Source: Macrolepiota albuminosa (taxonomy: Eukaryota; Basidiomycota; Agaricomycetes; Agaricales; Agaricaceae). Taken from it: DNA of 64,000 nt. Numbering within the stretch: position 1 is the first letter of the stretch; each line of letters begins with the position of its first letter. The stretch covers positions 850,279 to 914,278 of the forward strand of contig JAMWFC010000033.1 of NCBI GenBank assembly GCA_027475525.1, given 5' to 3'. The notes under the pieces are model-generated. The model saw nothing but the letters and a program-made list of their open reading frames with translations. It had not been told where the DNA came from and did no database searches. This document shows positions 54,063-64,000 of the stretch, in pieces. Position numbers and translations under genes: made by a program.

Positions 54063-55600
54063 TGTAACGGAGTCACACTTGTTACTAGCGTTAATGACAC
54101 TATAAGCATTCAGTAGAGTATTATGTAAGATAACATCTTGTATTCACTCTAGTTCTAGTCAATCTGATACTGCGGTCTGATTCAGCACTGTGTGAAACAC
54201 ACAAGATAGTTCTAACTTGTAACCAACAGTTACATTTTTTTGAATCTTCTGCTATCAGCTTTAGACTCTAGGCTTGTTACTGACTAGGCGACTTTCATCA
54301 AATCCTCTTGATTTCTGTTGGCATCATGTCAAAAACATGCTTCCATGACTGGCTCTCTTGATCTGGACCCTCCGTTCTCAGCTGCAGACACAGGTGACCT
54401 ACCTGTGCTTCAAGCTGTAAAGACGCATTCTGCAACGGCGTATCAACCTCCACTAAAGTGGGATGAAAAAATACCTTGTGATGTCAGCATGAGCTTCGGA
54501 ATGCTGGGTGGGCTATCTGTATCACAGATGATGTCCATTGTATGGCCTGGTGGTAAATCAGGGGAGAGATCCATGGTCTCAGGAGTGTCGCTGCCAGCAA
54601 GCCAAATGCCTTCACTGATGTACCCGGTACTGCCCAAGAGCACATCAGCTCAGTCCGAGAGTCAACCGGACCTTACCTAGTACTCAGAAATGGTACAAGG
54701 CAGCACGTTCATGCATAGTACTCCATTCCGGACAGCGCCAACTAAGCAACATTTGGAGTATGTGGCAGACGTGGCCACTGAACCAGGACCGTCGTCGTTG
54801 ATGACACAAGGACAGAAGCAAGGACCAGCAATAGTGGTCAGTAGGGAGGACAACGAGGTCATGAGGGTGGAAAAGGCATTGCCAGTGCCTGGACTTCCAG
54901 AGTTGCACAGAAGGGCCAGTAAACAGCCGCAGGTGAGGCATGAAGGCCTCAGAAGAGCCCTGGACTTAGAATCCGAGCTGAAATCCTCAGATGATGAGGA
55001 GAGCAAGAGGTCGCATTCGACCCTGTCTATCCAGCTGCAGCTAGTGTTGGACCGATATCCATCGGTCGCGAAGGAGTCAACACAAAAGCGTCTGCAACTT
55101 TACATAGTAAAGCATCTACAGTTATTGGCTGCTAGGAGCCACGATGTACTTCATGCAGATTTGACTGAATATATCAAATTGTTTGTGCATATCTTCAAAC
55201 TCGAAGTGGTGGAATACCTCAAGTGCAAAGCGGCGTGAGGGTCAGCAGTCTCAATGGCCACTCCGGCTGACTCAGTGGAATGCAAAATGAGCATGCGCCA
55301 ATGAGTGCCATTAATTGTGGATGCAATCGAATTGCTTAATGCATCTTGTCAGGCCAATGAGTCTCAGCAAGACTACATTAGACGTCAGAATGCTGCGAAC
55401 TGGCAACACATTGTCAGCGGAGTGCCTCAGCAGGCATTGTCTGAGGTAGAGACTGTGACGACAACTCCGGCAGAGCCAGAGGCACTACTTGCAGTGCAAG
55501 AGGTTAAGACACCTCAAAAGCAGGTCACTATCAAGAAAGAGGTGGACGAAGTCCACATTCTTGAGGAGCAAACACGACTATGATGCATAGTGCAATGCGT
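54063..55600 (+). mobile_element. insert F: unidentified LTR-like element fragment
   Basis: Begins TGTAACGG; the mirror end GTTACA occurs at 54229-54234, so 54063-54234 may be a 172-bp LTR. The remainder has plus-strand open frames without recognised domains and stops where element E2 begins at 55601. Its right end is probably beyond E2, outside the window. Confidence 0.45.
54690..55238 (+). CDS. hypothetical protein in insert F
   Basis: 182 codons. An acidic, serine-rich part (LDLESELKSSDDEESKRS) is followed by a helical C-terminal region (LQLVLDRYPSVAKESTQKRL, LFVHIFKLEVVEYLKCKAA). A neighbouring frame 55305-55583 (AIELLNASCQANESQQDYIR) and an earlier one, 54318-54680 (PPLKWDEKIPCDVSM), may belong to the same broken gene. 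I do not recognise it; a gag-like protein of insert F is plausible from position. Confidence 0.4.
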   Translation: MVQGSTFMHSTPFRTAPTKQHLEYVADVATEPGPSSLMTQGQKQGPAIVVSREDNEVMRVEKALPVPGLPELHRRASKQPQVRHEGLRRALDLESELKSSDDEESKRSHSTLSIQLQLVLDRYPSVAKESTQKRLQLYIVKHLQLLAARSHDVLHADLTEYIKLFVHIFKLEVVEYLKCKAA

Positions 55601-56748
55601 TGATAGGCTTCTACTCGGACTGAGCGCATCAAGGAACATTATAGGCCAACCAACACTTGACGTACTAAAGGCTCTAGTGACCAGTTGGGAATATAGAGCA
55701 GCTCTAGCTCTGGCAACTGACTACAGGATCTAGACATTTATCCTAACCACTAGCTACCCAGCTTTCAGCACACTCCATTCACCTATCCCAAGGACGAAGG
55801 AGGCCCATAATGTATAGCGCTAACATGACGGCGGGAGAGGACTCTAACTAAACCCCGATCACTTCCAGAAAGAGTCAGCAACAGGCGCTGCCATTTGACG
55901 AGGCACTTCAATCAGAAGTCTAAAAGGATCAATGACGGTGGCACTGGATATACTTAAATCTGACATCTGGACCTGTCAGGAACTACAATCAGAAGTCTAA
56001 AAGGATCAATGACGGTGGCACTGGATATACTTAAATCTGACATCTGGACCTGTCAGGAACTAATACAATGAGTAGCGCTGACACTAGCGCTCACGGCGTC
56101 TGTCGAGGATTTTCCGACCATACCCCGAAACAGCCTGGCCAATTGGAGTTAGAATAAAAGTGAGCAGACTCATGCAATTCTAAGCCAATATAGAGTCGCC
56201 GCTGGTCGCCGTGGGTCAGAACGCCGTTGGTCGCCATCATCCATGTGCAAAAGGTTGCCGTTGACAGGTCGCCGTTAGAGGAAACCACGAGGAGAGGCGC
56301 TAGGAGGTAGCGCCGCAGGTGGACTTGTATCTGGACAAACACGGTAGCGCATAGTATATAAAATAGCTACTTTACATGTATATAACAACGAATCGTAACC
56401 CCTCAAACAGACAGTTACACTGAGCGTTCAACTCGCGCTAGCTTCCTTTGACTTTGTCACTAAGTCGGGCGCTAGCTTTGTCTATCTCGTCTTCATCGTT
56501 TACGGTGCCACCTACGGGCACAATACGCTGCGCTATTTGTCTTTTCCCCAATATCTTTGCCCAAACTACGACGCTTACCGTTTGCCAGGTAGCTCCAAAA
56601 GCGCTATAATCTAGCGCATCGTTCTACTACCTCCACTCGAGCACACCGGGACCCTGTCAGGACTCCTCACAATTACGCACGCCAAGCGCTGGAGACGGCG
56701 TTGTACTGCGTATACGTCCAGCGCACCCAACCACAGTTGGCGTCATCA
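55601..56748 (+). repeat. element E2 5' LTR (with a 77-bp duplication)
   Basis: 1148 bp, TGATAGGCTTC ... GGCGTCATCA. Removing the 77-bp duplication leaves 1071 bp, against 1072 bp in E1. TATATAAAA at 56355-56363. Confidence 0.88.
55909..56062. repeat. tandem 77-bp duplication 1
   Basis: 55909-55985 is repeated exactly at 55986-56062 (unit starts CAATCAGAAGTCTAAAAGG). The E1 LTR has one unit. Confidence 0.95.
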
Positions 56749-57091
56749 TTTTGGAGCCCACCGTGAGGGGTTCTTCTGAGACAGAATTCCGCCGGAAACT
56801 CGAGCCCAGCGACAGCGCCGCCTCCTGTTGGAGAGCGCGCTTGAACCAAGTACCACCGACTCACCACACTTACCAGGCGCGCTACCAAGACAGACTTTGG
56901 ATCAGGAGCTTGAGGCTGCCCCAGACAGCTTAGCCGAAAGCTTTTTCCCTTTTTCCCGACCATTTGAGTACTTAGCAGGCGAAAACCATACGCCGCTTAC
57001 GCCTCTAGAAGAGTTATCTAGGCTATTATCGCCAGAACCTAGCGACTCGGAGCTAACTGAGCCGGTACCTACGACATTGACGCTAAGTAAC

Positions 57092-59290
57092 ATGAGCACC
57101 ACCACCCTTCCTACCTCGACAAACACACCTATCGGTATGGATCAGCCGAACAATCAGCGCATGCCACCCCGAAACCACTTCTTGTTGCCAAAATGGGACA
57201 AAACGAAGCCTCGCGAACTAACGCAGTACTTCAAAGAGTTGGAGTATCTGCTACGCGATTGCCGGGTAACCGACGATACACAGATGAAGGAATACGCCGC
57301 CAGATACGTCTCATACGACACAGCCGAATCATGGACAGGGTTGAAGGAGTTCCAAGGACTTACTAGTGACGCACCACCCAGGCCTTTTACCTATGATGAA
57401 TGGAAAAAGGCTATCATTCATTTATATCCTGGCGCCGAAGAAGCTACGCGTTATACGGTAATGGAAATCCAGAAGCTAGTCCAAGACACTTTCGCGGCTG
57501 GGATTTACACTCTAGGAGCGTTATCGACTTATTATCGTGATTTCCAGCGGATAGCGAGATGGCTGATCCAAAATGGGAAGTTATATGGAAACGAGGAGCG
57601 CCATTTGTTTCAACAAGGATTCCCGACGTCATTATGGACTAAGATTGCGCGACGCTTAGAGATCATTATGCACGACCATCACCCCAAGGAACCTTACGAC
57701 ATAGAAAAGGTCTTTGAGGCAGGAAAATGGGTATTAAAAGGCACGGATACAGGTATACCACTACAGCGACCTGGCGCGGACCATGGAGGAATGGCACCCA
57801 AGATAGAGTCGCCAGCGCCTAGCGCCGCCAATGACCGTAATGGGTACGTCAAGAAGGAGGATTTGGAAACTGCCGTCAACAATGCAGTCGCTAATGTCAT
57901 GAATAAACTGGAAACCTTGATCTCGACAAGTCTATCGGCGCCTAGAAATAACGTACAAACGGGACTTTGCCATTTTTGCGGTGAAGCAGGACATACCATG
58001 ACCAGGGGTAGGTGCGCTATCCTTGAACAGTATCTACGACAAGGGAAGGCGCGCCGGGGAATGGATGGGAAACTAGTCTTACCTTCAGGTGCTAGCATTC
58101 CCCTTTATCCCGAGCATAAGACGTTCCAGGAACGCATTGACGAGTGGCACCGCCAGAACCCCGGGAACTTAGCGACAGGCAACCTGAATAGCACAGTGAC
58201 AACAGAAACTGAGGCAACTCCTCAACAAGCACTAATTCACGAAGTTCTTCAGCTAAACGCTATCAGCGACCGACCCACACTGTCCCGCGAAGAGAGGATT
58301 GAGACGCTAGAGAAGGAACTGAAGTCGCTAAAGAATCAGGTCTTCGATGGGGTGGAGATCAAAAAGGGCAAGCAGCCTTTAAAGGATTATAGACCTTCGG
58401 GCGCTACGACAGGCCCCGCCCCAGCACCAGCCTCAACCTCTAGCGCTAACGACGAAGTATTAGAAGCCGCCAAGGCGCCGGCCGTTCCAGAGCCACCGCT
58501 ACATCCTTACGCTGGTCTCGGGGGCAACTACGCCCCGCCCCTTAATCGTAACTTCGGAGCGCCAGATAAACCTATGGGGGGATATCGACCCACAGCGCCT
58601 ATATATGATCTGGAGAAGTCTAAGTTAGTTTTTGATCGCATCATGCAAAGTCAGGTTACGCTATTGGTAGGAGAGTTATGCAGCGTGGCGCCAGACGTCA
58701 GGAACCAGATGCATACTGCGGTTACCCCTCGACGGAACATAGCTAACAATGTAGCGACGGTAGACGAATGTGACGATGCGCTGCCTGGTTTTGCGTATAT
58801 AACTGAGACGGTAGCCCCAGAAACCAAGGAAGAGGTTGCACCACCTAAAGAAGCCACGTCCGTCGACCCAGTCGAAACATACCTAAAATCGCTAAGATCT
58901 AGCGACGATCCCGCCATCTTAACTGTAGCCCAAGACTCTCACGCGATTCACTCAATCATGCTGACAGTTGATGGGAAAAGCGAAATAGAGTCGATCGTGG
59001 ATAGCGGATCACAAATTATTTCAATGGCTGCCGACGTCGCTAACGAGCTGGGTATCATTTACGATCCAACGATCATTCTTAACATGCAGAGCGCTAACGG
59101 CACGATTGATCGATCCTTGGGGATGGCTCGGAACGTGCCATGTGCTATAGGCGATCTTACGTTCTATTTGCAAATTCACATACTTAGATCGCCTGCCTAC
59201 GATTTATTATTAGGAAGGCCCTTCGATGTGCTAGCCCGATCAGTAGTCAAATTCACATACTTAGATCGCCTGCCTACGATTTATTATTAG
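57092..59290 (+). CDS. element E2 gag-protease
   Basis: The frame is open from about 56780 but the first ATG that fits homology with B gag is 57092 (MSTTTLPTSTNTPIGMD). Capsid: WDKTKPRELTQYFKELEYLL, YVSYDTAESWTGLKEF, LYPGAEEATRYTVMEIQKLV, LGALSTYYRDFQRIARWL. Zinc knuckle CHFCGEAGHTMTRGRC with six rather than four residues before the last Cys. Aspartic protease IVDSGSQIISMAADVANELG, then AYDLLLGRPFDVL, resembling the pepsin-like region of Agaricomycete Gypsy polyproteins annotated with DUF4100. The stop at 59290 is created by the second 77-bp duplication; without it the frame would run on to 59496. Confidence 0.88.
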   Translation: MSTTTLPTSTNTPIGMDQPNNQRMPPRNHFLLPKWDKTKPRELTQYFKELEYLLRDCRVTDDTQMKEYAARYVSYDTAESWTGLKEFQGLTSDAPPRPFTYDEWKKAIIHLYPGAEEATRYTVMEIQKLVQDTFAAGIYTLGALSTYYRDFQRIARWLIQNGKLYGNEERHLFQQGFPTSLWTKIARRLEIIMHDHHPKEPYDIEKVFEAGKWVLKGTDTGIPLQRPGADHGGMAPKIESPAPSAANDRNGYVKKEDLETAVNNAVANVMNKLETLISTSLSAPRNNVQTGLCHFCGEAGHTMTRGRCAILEQYLRQGKARRGMDGKLVLPSGASIPLYPEHKTFQERIDEWHRQNPGNLATGNLNSTVTTETEATPQQALIHEVLQLNAISDRPTLSREERIETLEKELKSLKNQVFDGVEIKKGKQPLKDYRPSGATTGPAPAPASTSSANDEVLEAAKAPAVPEPPLHPYAGLGGNYAPPLNRNFGAPDKPMGGYRPTAPIYDLEKSKLVFDRIMQSQVTLLVGELCSVAPDVRNQMHTAVTPRRNIANNVATVDECDDALPGFAYITETVAPETKEEVAPPKEATSVDPVETYLKSLRSSDDPAILTVAQDSHAIHSIMLTVDGKSEIESIVDSGSQIISMAADVANELGIIYDPTIILNMQSANGTIDRSLGMARNVPCAIGDLTFYLQIHILRSPAYDLLLGRPFDVLARSVVKFTYLDRLPTIYY

Positions 59291-59324
59291 GAAGGCCCTT
59301 CGATGTGCTAGCCCGATCAGTAGT
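59171..59324. repeat. tandem 77-bp duplication 2
   Basis: 59171-59247 recurs at 59248-59324; perfect match extends 81 positions at offset 77. It truncates the gag-protease frame. Confidence 0.95.
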
Positions 59325-59765
59325 CAAAACGACGTCCGAGGAGGAAACGACGCTAACTATTAGCGACCCCAATTCTGGAGTCAGGAGAACGGTACCGACA
59401 TTTCCTCGAGGACGGTTCCAGAAGCCAGGACCGAGAAAGCGACCTTACGTTAGCAACGAACCCTGCGAGTGTTTTCCAGCGCCATCGAGGAGATGAGTGA
59501 TGAGGATCATGGAGATGAAGCGCTTATCTTGGACTATAATCATCGGACTGGGCAAGTAACCTTTATATCACATACTCCTTTAGCCCCTGAAATCTTGAAC
59601 ATTTCTACGTCGCTTACTAGCGAAGCTTTATCCTACTTATACCTCACTGCATCCGATATTACTGAAAATCTTTTGACAGACACTTACTTCGTTTCTTCCC
59701 CTGATTCTAAAGAACCTTTGATATCCGGTTTCGCTAGAAACCAGAGTTCCATTTATAATATGTTT

Positions 59766-59919
59766 GCTAACAACAGTACCCCTAAGCGCAAAGGGGTTCA
59801 GGTTAAAAAGAAATACAAACCAGTAGCGCTTAAAACGAAACCGCTAACAACAGTACCCCTAAGCGCAAAGGGGTTCAGGTTAAAAAGAAATACAAACCAG
59901 TAGCGCTTAAAACGAAACC
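59766..59919. repeat. tandem 77-bp duplication 3
   Basis: 59766-59842 recurs at 59843-59919 (unit starts GCTAACAACAGTACCCC). Shifts the pol frame after 59843. Confidence 0.95.
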
Positions 59920-62900
59920 GGTAGCGAGCGGCGTACCTGAAGAATTTCGCATCGAGAGAAAGATCATTGGAAACCCATTAGCGACCCTTCCCGAACTTAA
60001 TCTGAACCCACCACTCTTCGAGCCTACAGGACGATTTATGGAAGAACGACGGGCGCTATTCCTTAGCGCCCACGATACAGGCTTTCTATTGACGGCAGAA
60101 CTAGATGTATTGACCGACATTATGCGAAAACAAAACGAAGCATTTGCTTGGGAGGATTCCGAACATGGTAAACTTAGAACTGACTTCTTTCCACCAGTGG
60201 TTATACCGATGATACCTCACGTGCCTTGGACCGAGCATAACCGACCTATACCACCGGGTATTGAAGCTGAAGTTTGCCAAATTATTCGTTCCAAAATAGC
60301 GGCAGGAGTTTACGAGCCTTCCAATTCGGCATACCGATCACGATGGTTTTGTGTACTGAAGAAAAATGGAAAGCTACGTATAGTTCACAGTTTGGAGCCG
60401 CTAAACAAAGTCACAATTCGTCATTCAGGGGTACCGCCCTTCTCCGATCACATCGCTGAATCGTTCGCGGGAAGAATATGTGGCGCTACCCTGGATCTAT
60501 ACGTTGGCTATGACGAGCGCTTGATTCACCCTTCCTCTCATGACTTAACAACATTTCAAACGCCATTCGGAGCGCTACGACTGGTTACACTTCCCATGGG
60601 ATGGACTAATTCAGTACCCATATTCCACGACGACATTACGTTTATTCTACAACCCGAAATACCCCACCATGTGCTTAGCTTTATCGATGATGTAGGCGTT
60701 AAAGGCCCAAAAGATTGGCGCCTTGTAGATGGTAAGCCCGAAGTGCACCCGGAAAATCCTAATATCCGCATGGCGCTATGGGACTTCTTCCAATTGGTTA
60801 ACCGGGTGCTCTAGTGCATGAAATATTGTGGCAGAACGTTCTCGGGACACAAGTTGGTTCTTTGCGTGCCCCAATTTAAAATTTTAGGGCACGTTTGCAC
60901 GCCAGAAGGCAGGATCCCAGAGGAGAGCCAATTAGCGCTTCTAGAGAAGTGGGGAGTCTGCCATAACCTCTCGGAAGTTTGCACGTTTCTAGGCACGGTA
61001 GGCGTGCTGCGCATGTTCATACACCATTTTTCACATCGAGCACACGCGCTAAATCGCTTAACTCGTTCAGGGGTCCCCTTTGAATTCGGACCCGACCAAA
61101 TTAACGCCCAAAAAGATTTAGTGAAGGCGCTGCAGGAAGCGAAGCCATTGGTACCCATTGACTACACTACGTCCGATCCCGTTATACTTGCCGTTGACAC
61201 CTCTTACATCGCGGTCAGCTTCTTTTTATGTCAATGTGATAGCGCAAATCGAAAAATCAGACGCTACAATCGCTTCAGATCAATTACCTTTAACGACAGA
61301 GAGTCACGCTATAGTCAGCCCAAACTGGAATTATACGGATTGTTTCGAGCGTTTCAGGCGCTACGCATGTATCTTATTGGGGTTCGAAACCTGATTGTCG
61401 AAGTTGACGCACGCTACATCAAAGGAATGCTCCAGAATCCAGACATTCAACCTTTGGCTAGCATGAATCGCTGGGTGGTAGCGATACTAATGTTCCACTT
61501 CGAGCTCGTGCATGTCAAGAGTGCGTTTCACGGACCTGATGGACTATCTAGGCGACCTAGGCAGCCGGAGGACGAAGCGCTAGACGAAAGCGATAATGAC
61601 GTATTTGACGACTGGATTGACCGGTTGCACGGTTTCATACATATTATTCAATTGCCTATTTCGGCCCTTCGCGAAGACCAACCTATCTCGACCTGGCTAC
61701 ACCCTATCATTCCGTACCAACCTAAACCGTATCAGGCTCCATCGACTTTTTACATGGCCAGTATCTATAACGTCGCTAAGCCATCTAATGATCTAAAGAT
61801 AGTCGAGGAACCCAGACCCTTACGAGAGGATAGTCGCAACCTCCCATATTCGGCGGTACCTCGTAGCGCCAAGGCTAAGTCAGAAGACCAATGAGTTGAT
61901 CAGGTTAGGAAATGGTTACAGGATTTGCGCCGACCATCAGACCTTACGGATACGGAATACGCCACCTTCATTCGATATGCAACGACTTTCTTTATGGTGG
62001 AAAATTGGCTTTGGCGACGAAATAGGTCGGGCGCTCACAAATTAGTAATCAAGCCAGAGGGCCGCGTTAGGATTTTGCGCGCTATGCATGATGACCTGGG
62101 ACATCGAGGACTCTACGCGACGCGGGCGAATTTATTGGAACGTTTTTGGTGGCCTCAAGTTAGCGCCAATATCGCATGGTATATTCGTACTTGTCATCTC
62201 TGCCAAATCCAACAGACACGCCAAGTCCTTATTCCCCCAACCGTAGCGACTCCAGCACCCTTGTTCGGAAAAATATATATCGACACTATGCACATGCCCA
62301 AGTCGGGGCGCTACAAGTATATTATCCAGGGAAGGTGTTCCTTGGTGCATTGGCCAGAGTTCCGTATGCTCCAGCGGGAAAATACCGACGCAATAGCTAA
62401 GTGGCTCTTCGAAGATGTTATTTGCAGATGGGGAGCCCTTCACGAGATTGTTACAGACAACGGAGCGCCGATAGTTAAGGCGCTTACCTACCTCGCTAAG
62501 AAATACAACATACAGCATATTCGGATCTCAGGATACAATAAACGCGCTAACGGTATAGTGGAAAGGCCACATTTTGACGTATGACAGGCGCTATTTAAGG
62601 CGGTAGACGGCGACGAAAGTCGCTGGAGCGAAGCGACTTATTCGGTCTTTTGGTCTGAACGAGTTACCGTACGGAAGAGGATGGGCTGCTCTCCCTACTA
62701 CGCGGCGACTGGCACCCATCCCCTGCTTCCAGCAGACGTTGTGGAGGCAACATACCTACAACCACCACCTAACTCAATCCTGTCCTCTACCGACCTTATT
62801 GCTAGGCGCGCCATTGATTTACAATGACGCATGGAGGATCTAGAGCACCTACACGAGGTGGTATTTCAAGCTAGACGACAGGCCGCATTATGATTTGAAA

Positions 62901-63103
62901 GCGAGCATAGCGCTACTATCCGAGACTACAACTTTACAGCTGGCGCCTTAGTGCTAATGCACAACTCGAAAATCGAAGTAACCCATAATAAAAAGATGCG
63001 ACCTCGATACCTAGGGCCCCTCATAGTAGTTTCCCGCAATAGGGGAGGAGCCTACGTACTCTGCGAGTTGGACGGCTCGGTTTTGCATCGACCGGTAGCG
63101 GCG

Positions 63104-63257
63104 TTTCGACTCATTCCCTACTTAGCGCGTGAACACATTCCACTACCTTTGCCGGCGCTAGACATTGACATGGCCAAACTTTTCGACTCATTCCCTACTT
63201 AGCGCGTGAACACATTCCACTACCTTTGCCGGCGCTAGACATTGACATGGCCAAACT
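63104..63257. repeat. tandem 77-bp duplication 4
   Basis: 63104-63180 recurs exactly at 63181-63257 (unit starts TTTCGACTCATTCCCTAC). Near the pol C-terminus; E1 has one unit. Confidence 0.95.
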
Positions 63258-63457
63258 GCGAGAGCTTGAAGAGACTGAGTTGGTGGACGATGATGAGATC
63301 ACTCCGGGTGACGAAGAGGAACAATAAAAGACCATGGGAAATGGGGCGCCAGCGGTTAGCGCCCCCTGCTACGGACTTAAAGCATGTGCCAGTAACTACA
63401 AAAGAGGTGCATAAATTGGCGATACTAATACATGCGGCACTACCAAACTATACTTGA

Positions 63458-63926
63458 CTAAGACAACGACAAAGACCGCCGACGAGGGCCCTTGACTCGC
63501 TCCTTGTGTCGCCTATAGGCGGGAGGAGCACCGGAAGGGGGACGTATGGCAGCGTTAGGCAGCGCGGGAGGAGCGACTGAAGAAGGAGGCGCAGGAGCGC
63601 GAGGAGGAGGCACAGGGAGAGCGATTGTAGGCGGAGCACGGGAAGGTCCCGGGGGAGCGGCAGAACGAGTAGGAGACGAGTACCACCCGACCTCGTCCAA
63701 GCGATGCTCTAAAGCTGTGAAAGGAACGACCACGCGGTTGAGCACGGCTCTACTAGCGTTAAGGTTAACAAGAACTGGAAGGGGGAGCCAGGAAAGGCTC
63801 TAGAAAAAGGCAGGGAGTTAGCTAACCGAAGCCAGGCGAAAAAGGGGTATAGGCACTAACCAAACCCCCAGTCTCGCGGAGGAGACTATGAAGACTCAAA
63901 GCGGTACCAGTAATGGTCTGCTCCTA
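63458..63926 (-). CDS. E2 antisense gene, last two exons (partial)
   Basis: Last exon 63799-63458 encodes SLSWLPLPVLVNLNASRAVL, then VPFTALEHRLDEVGWYSSP and a P/A-rich tail ending RRSLSLS. It is preceded by a 61-nt intron (63860-63800; donor GTTAGT, acceptor TTTTTCTAG) and an upstream exon TALSLHSLLRETGGL. E1 has the same donor and equivalent protein (49108-49500), so exon structure is shared by both copies. The gene is cut upstream at 63928 by the next LTR. Function unknown. Confidence 0.6.
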
Positions 63927-63927
63927 C

Positions 63928-64000
63928 TGTCACGACCCCTCCCCTCCGGGCCCACCCCGGGACACCCCCGGAACACCCTCCGGGACCCTCCCTCCGACCC
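63928..64000 (+). repeat. start of a further LTR inserted in E2
   Basis: The E2/E1 alignment stops at 63927. The new sequence TGTCACGACCCCTCC is C-rich and CpG-containing, starts with TG, and resembles the sense start of the D LTR (TGTCACGAACC). Continues beyond the window. Confidence 0.6.

Larger units (their letters stand above)
59469..63327 (+). pseudogene. element E2 pol: RT, RNase H, integrase, interrupted
   Basis: Successive frames 59469-59903, 60038-60814, 60818-61894, 61925-62584 and onward to TAA at 63327. RT: GKLRIVHSLEPLNKV, LDLYVGYDERLIHPSSHDLT, catalytic FIDD near 60682. RNase H: LAVDTSYIAVSFFLC. Integrase finger: HDDLGHRGLYATRANLLERF, then CHLCQIQ; core: IYIDTMHMPK, VTDNGAP, NGIVERPHFDV. 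Breaks: TAG at about 60812, TGA at 61892, 62584, 62825 and 62890, plus duplications 3 and 4. Most TGA codons sit where a CGA would restore the frame. Confidence 0.88.
55601..63927 (+). mobile_element. element E2: second, better preserved E copy
   Basis: 5' LTR 55601-56748, PBS TGGAGCCCACC (56752), gag-protease, pol, antisense gene end; cut at 63928 by another LTR. CpG words are largely retained compared with E1. Pol is broken by a few TGA/TAG codons and by tandem 77-bp duplications. Confidence 0.9.

Noticed and set aside
56751..56933. 60-codon frame overlapping the E2 PBS, also seen near 32467 in E1
   Set aside because: It overlaps the primer-binding region and ends early; it begins with ATG in E1 but GTG in E2, with no domain, so a leader peptide is unproven.
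56828..57091. N-terminal extension of E2 gag starting at 56828
   Set aside because: It would start with TTG; the first ATG consistent with the related B gag is 57092.

Overview
The window is nuclear DNA of a basidiomycete fungus, most likely an Agaricomycete. Host genes carry many short GT-AG introns (about 50-75 nt), the CDS models are Agaricomycete-like, and the right two thirds is packed with Ty3/Gypsy LTR retrotransposons of mushroom-type families. Exon models below were derived by hand from splice signals, reading phase and family conservation; no search was run.

Left third (1-19,061), gene-rich: a multi-pass membrane protein cut by the window edge (-), ribosomal protein uL2 (-, 5 exons), an AT-rich NLR-like STAND ATPase with an MLKL/HeLo-like N-terminus and TPR-like C-terminus (-, 5 exons), a small SH3 protein (-, 6 exons), a Copia gag remnant (-), a Rim2-type mitochondrial carrier (+, 4 exons), an SSXT/SS18-like glycine/glutamine-rich protein (-, 5 exons) and, divergently, the sterol C-8 isomerase ERG2 (+, 3 exons). 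A diverged dispersed repeat occurs at 8777-9030 and 12817-13185.

Right two thirds (about 20,300-64,000), nested retrotransposons. Element D (21323-31136, sense -) is a decayed Gypsy chromovirus with a CAAGT target duplication. Element E1 (31381-54062, sense +) is a decayed Gypsy element. Its pol gene was split by element B (35073-46342, sense -, TSD CCAT), a gag-only element. The left LTR of B was split by element A (35868-42363, sense -, TSD CCACC), an apparently intact chromovirus whose two 519-bp LTRs look identical. The 3' LTR of E1 is cut by an unidentified LTR-like insert F (54063-55600), followed by a second, better preserved E copy (E2, from 55601), itself cut at 63928 by the start of another CpG-rich LTR.

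Points of special interest: (i) E elements carry, antisense and downstream of pol, a spliced gene with its own TATA box and a six-cysteine zinc-cluster-like motif; D carries an unrelated antisense coiled-coil ORF in the same position. (ii) B and E share primer-binding site, polypurine tract and a dense CGCTA/TAGCG motif, so B looks like a non-autonomous partner of E. (iii) A and D show the 11-12 nt LTR/PBS complementarity typical of self-primed Tf1/sushi elements. (iv) E1 versus E2 records CpG deamination on both strands. (v) E2 contains four tandem duplications all offset by exactly 77 bp, which looks like a k-mer overlap assembly artefact rather than biology.
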